This document shows positions 5,792-8,351 of a stretch of DNA of 8,351 nucleotides, piece after piece. Each line of letters begins with the position of its first letter. Positions within the stretch are counted from its first letter, which is position 1. The notes beneath the pieces were generated by a model that saw only the letters and a program-made list of their open reading frames with translations, made no database searches and was not told the DNA's origin. The stretch comes from Desulfoprunum sp. (lineage in GTDB: Bacteria > Desulfobacterota > Desulfobulbia > Desulfobulbales > Desulfocapsaceae), in contig JAUYSF010000259.1 in the NCBI GenBank assembly GCA_030696435.1, forward strand, positions 1 through 8,351, given 5' to 3'. The position numbers and the translations under genes were made by a program.

Positions 5792-6751
5792 ATGTTAATG
5801 ATCGCCAATCTCGTCATTCCCTCACCCTTTATTCTCGCCCCCTTAGCCGGCTATACCGACCTGCCCTTTCGTCTCTTATGCCGGGAATTCGGCGCAGGGC
5901 TCTGTGTGTCAGAGATGATTAGCTGTCATGGCCTGTGTTTTAAGCAGCCTAAAACCCTTGAGCTGCTCATCTCCTCATCAAAAGAACATCCGGTATCCTT
6001 TCAACTCTTCGGGGCAGATCCGGATATTATGGGAGAAGCGGCTGCCATCCTCTCTTCGTTCCATCCCGCCCTCATTGATATCAACATGGGCTGTCCGGTG
6101 AAAAAAGTTACAAAACGAGGGGCCGGGGCGGCACTGATGGCCAACCCAGAACTAGCTGAAAGAATCATCGGTAAGGTTATTCAGAATTCGACCGTCCCTG
6201 TGACTGTAAAAATCAGAGCAGGTGTCAGCTTAAAAGAACTCAATGGCGAGGAGTTTGCCCGAATGGCGGAGGCTGCAGGGGCGGCAGCCATAACTGTCCA
6301 TGGCAGAACCTGGTCCCAAGGATTTAGCGGTAAATCTGATAGGATTATCATTGCCAGTATCAAGAAAGTTCTCTCCGTTCCGGTTATCGGCAATGGCGAT
6401 GTCCTCTCCTATCAGGAGGGACTCGCCATGCTCGCAGAAACAGGATGTGATGCAGTAATGATTGGCAGGGGTGCTCTGGGAAATCCCTGGGTGTTCACAG
6501 AAGCGGGTAGACCGGCTGATCTCTCCGCAATCCTTACAGGTGCGATTCGTCATATGGAGCTCATAGAACAGTATCTCAATACAGATCATATGCTTGGCAC
6601 GATTAAAAATCACATAGGCCGGTACTTCAAGCATCTCCCAGGCAGTGCCAACCTTCGAAAAGCGGTTTATGACAGTCCGACATTCTTCCGCCTCAAAGAT
6701 ATTCTCTCTGATTTGCGAGACCGCGGAACGGCTAATAATTCTTTACGATAA
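5792..6751 (+). CDS. dusB: tRNA-dihydrouridine synthase (DusB type)
   Basis: Encodes about 319 residues of an FMN-dependent Dus enzyme, which reduces uridines in the tRNA D-loop to dihydrouridine using NADPH. The TIM-barrel begins with the family segment PSPFILAPLAGYTDLPFR, followed by GAGLCVSEM, VSFQLFGADP, and INMGCPVKKV with the catalytic Cys at 101. Next come VKIRAG, ITVHGRT, IGNGDV and MIGRGALGNPW, the FMN- and phosphate-binding strands. The C-terminal helical tRNA-binding domain contains HIGRYFKHLPGSANLRKAVYD. The DusB/NifR3 branch is chosen from these motifs, from memory, and not from an alignment; another bacterial Dus subgroup is possible. The start is uncertain: ATG codons lie at 5792 and 5798, the second fitting the family N-terminus (MIANL) as well, and the frame also opens with TTG at 5771. 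None has a Shine-Dalgarno match. It is convergent with pepA. Confidence 0.93.
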   Translation: MLMIANLVIPSPFILAPLAGYTDLPFRLLCREFGAGLCVSEMISCHGLCFKQPKTLELLISSSKEHPVSFQLFGADPDIMGEAAAILSSFHPALIDINMGCPVKKVTKRGAGAALMANPELAERIIGKVIQNSTVPVTVKIRAGVSLKELNGEEFARMAEAAGAAAITVHGRTWSQGFSGKSDRIIIASIKKVLSVPVIGNGDVLSYQEGLAMLAETGCDAVMIGRGALGNPWVFTEAGRPADLSAILTGAIRHMELIEQYLNTDHMLGTIKNHIGRYFKHLPGSANLRKAVYDSPTFFRLKDILSDLRDRGTANNSLR

Positions 6752-6824
6752 TTCCATAGCGCCAGATGACCTCTCTTCAAACTCTGCAACGGTCCCATGA
6801 GGCATTTCCCTCGAAAAACAGTGT

Positions 6825-8351
6825 TCACGTTTGTTCTAAGAGATCTTTGTCTTCCCAGTTCCTGATCAGCTCGACCAGGGTTCGAACTCCGACACCTGAG
6901 GGTCCTTTCGGAATATAGGATTTCTCGGTGAATTCCCAGGCAGTACCGGCGATGTCCAGATGGGCCCAGGGCACATCTTTGGTAAATTTTTCCAGATACG
7001 CTGCGGCAGTGATGGTTCCTGCCGACTTACCGCCGGTGTTTTTTATATCCGCCACATCAGATTCGATCTGTTTAGTGTATTCCGCTCCTAGAGGAAGCCG
7101 CCATAAAGGCTCACCAGATCGCTTGCCGGCCGCGATCACTCGCTCGATCAACGCATCATTATTACCAAGTATCCCCGTATAATGATGCCCCAATGCCACT
7201 ATCACCGCTCCGGTCAGGGTGGCCAGATCGACAACGCAGACAGGGGAATACGTGTCTATGCCATATGCCAAGGCGTCAGCGAGAATCAGCCTGCCCTCCG
7301 CATCAGTATTGACTATTTCAGATGTGACGCCGTTGCAGTGAACGATAATATCGCCAGGCTTCACGGCCGCACTCCCCCCCATATTATCGGTAGCCGGCAC
7401 AAGAGCAACAACCCCGATGTCAGGCTTTTCCTCGGCAATGACCTGCATCGCCGCCAGTACCGCTGCCCCGCCACACATATCGTATTTCATGTCCTGCATC
7501 CCGGCTGCCGGTTTCAATGAAATACCACCCGAATCAAAGGTCAAGCCCTTACCGACCAGAAGAATCGTCTTTGCGCTCTCGGAGGGACGATATTCAAGGA
7601 CAACCAGATGAGGAGGTCCAGAAGATCCTTGATTGACAGCCAGTATCCCTCCCATTCCGAGTCGCTGCATATCTTCTTTTTCCAAGATCTGCAGTTTGAG
7701 GTCGGAGACTGCGGCAAGCTCTTTGGCATATGCCACGAAATGAGTGGAAGTCCAGCCGTTGCCAGGTTCATTGGCCATATCGCGGGCCTTGCGGGCCGCC
7801 ATGGCCGCCCGTGCTCCTCTATCGGCACCCTTGCGCACACCTGCCGTCTGAGAGAGCGTTTGCAATACAAGTTTTTTCAAACCATCATAGGGCTTCTCTT
7901 CCTGATCTCCGGTCTTGTATTTTAAAAATCGATAGTCCCCAAGCAACACCCCTTCGGTTATGCATTCAGCCACCTCCGCAAATTTCAAACCTGAAAGTTC
8001 AGGAAGACAGATCATGATTCCAGCTGCCTTTATTTTTTCGCATTGCCTGGCAATATCGCCACCAATCTTCCTGCATACCTCCCTTAGACTGTCGCTCTCG
8101 TTTTTTTCATAGGTTTTACCAAGGCCTATCATCAGGAGTCGCTTTGCAGATACTAAAGATTCCTTGAGCAGTTGCGGATATATAAGGAGAGTGTTGCTCG
8201 TTTTTGCTGTAAAATCACCAAGCTCAAGGGCAGCCAACATCAACGACTGCACCCTCTCATCACAACTAGGCAAGCCTTTTTCCGGCTGTTCAACGCAGAG
8301 AACCAACAGATCTCCCGTATATTTCTCGAGATCTTTAGTGGTTACCGAAAT
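6825..8351 (-). CDS. pepA: Cytosol (leucyl) aminopeptidase PepA, N-terminus cut by window edge
   Basis: An M17-family aminopeptidase that removes N-terminal residues from peptides in the cytoplasm as a hexamer with two metal ions per subunit. The frame stays open to the right edge, adding 15 residues (ISVTTKDLEKYTGDL) before the TTG at 8306. These fit the M17 N-terminal strand, so the true start lies only a few codons outside. The N-terminal domain ends around the KRLLMIGLGK strand. The catalytic domain has VGKGLTFDSGGISLKP, MKYDMCGGAAV and NTDAEGR. Numbered from the TTG at 8306, metal ligands K253, D258, D276, D335 and E337 and catalytic K265 and R339 match E. coli PepA K270, D275, D293, D352, E354, K282 and R356 with a constant offset of 17. 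The family is complete and apparently active. In E. coli PepA also binds DNA in Xer recombination and carAB control; whether this one does cannot be told. No clear terminator follows it. Confidence 0.97.
   Translation of the reverse strand: MSVTTKDLEKYTGDLLVLCVEQPEKGLPSCDERVQSLMLAALELGDFTAKTSNTLLIYPQLLKESLVSAKRLLMIGLGKTYEKNESDSLREVCRKIGGDIARQCEKIKAAGIMICLPELSGLKFAEVAECITEGVLLGDYRFLKYKTGDQEEKPYDGLKKLVLQTLSQTAGVRKGADRGARAAMAARKARDMANEPGNGWTSTHFVAYAKELAAVSDLKLQILEKEDMQRLGMGGILAVNQGSSGPPHLVVLEYRPSESAKTILLVGKGLTFDSGGISLKPAAGMQDMKYDMCGGAAVLAAMQVIAEEKPDIGVVALVPATDNMGGSAAVKPGDIIVHCNGVTSEIVNTDAEGRLILADALAYGIDTYSPVCVVDLATLTGAVIVALGHHYTGILGNNDALIERVIAAGKRSGEPLWRLPLGAEYTKQIESDVADIKNTGGKSAGTITAAAYLEKFTKDVPWAHLDIAGTAWEFTEKSYIPKGPSGVGVRTLVELIRNWEDKDLLEQT

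Overview
The window is a stretch of ordinary bacterial chromosome, probably from a Gram-negative member of the Desulfobacterota (old Deltaproteobacteria). That placement is an inference. It rests on a DUF2232/YybS-type membrane protein directly before rplI (a pairing seen in Firmicutes and Desulfobacterota) together with an LptE-type lipopolysaccharide-assembly lipoprotein, which requires an LPS outer membrane. G+C looks moderate and base use is even across the window. I see no insertion sequence, phage gene, CRISPR array, tRNA, rRNA or other sign of a mobile or accessory region.

Layout, left to right. (1) The 3' end of a DUF2232 membrane protein gene, cut by the left edge, is followed on the same strand by rplI (ribosomal protein L9) behind a small leader hairpin. 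(2) A 250-base intergenic stretch (893-1142) can fold into a branched RNA and holds a strong intrinsic terminator at 1003-1044. (3) dnaB (replicative helicase), leuS (leucyl-tRNA synthetase) and lptE (LPS-assembly lipoprotein) run on the + strand with gaps under 100 bases and no terminator between them. They end at a near-perfect intrinsic terminator at 5701-5738. (4) A DusB-type tRNA-dihydrouridine synthase gene follows on the + strand, with a possible promoter whose -35 box grows out of the terminator T-tract. (5) A cytosol aminopeptidase gene (pepA, M17 family) lies on the - strand, convergent with the dus gene, and runs off the right edge missing only a few N-terminal residues.

The genes serve core functions: translation (L9, LeuRS, tRNA dihydrouridine), replication (DnaB), outer-membrane assembly (LptE, DUF2232 possibly envelope) and peptide turnover (PepA). 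All key catalytic motifs I looked for are intact. I found no new multi-gene system. What deserves a second look is non-coding: the branched fold after rplI, the terminator that splits rplI from dnaB, the rplI leader hairpin and the fused terminator/promoter before the dus gene. Several starts also had to be reassigned from ribosome-binding-site evidence (rplI 443, dnaB 1143, lptE TTG at 5158).
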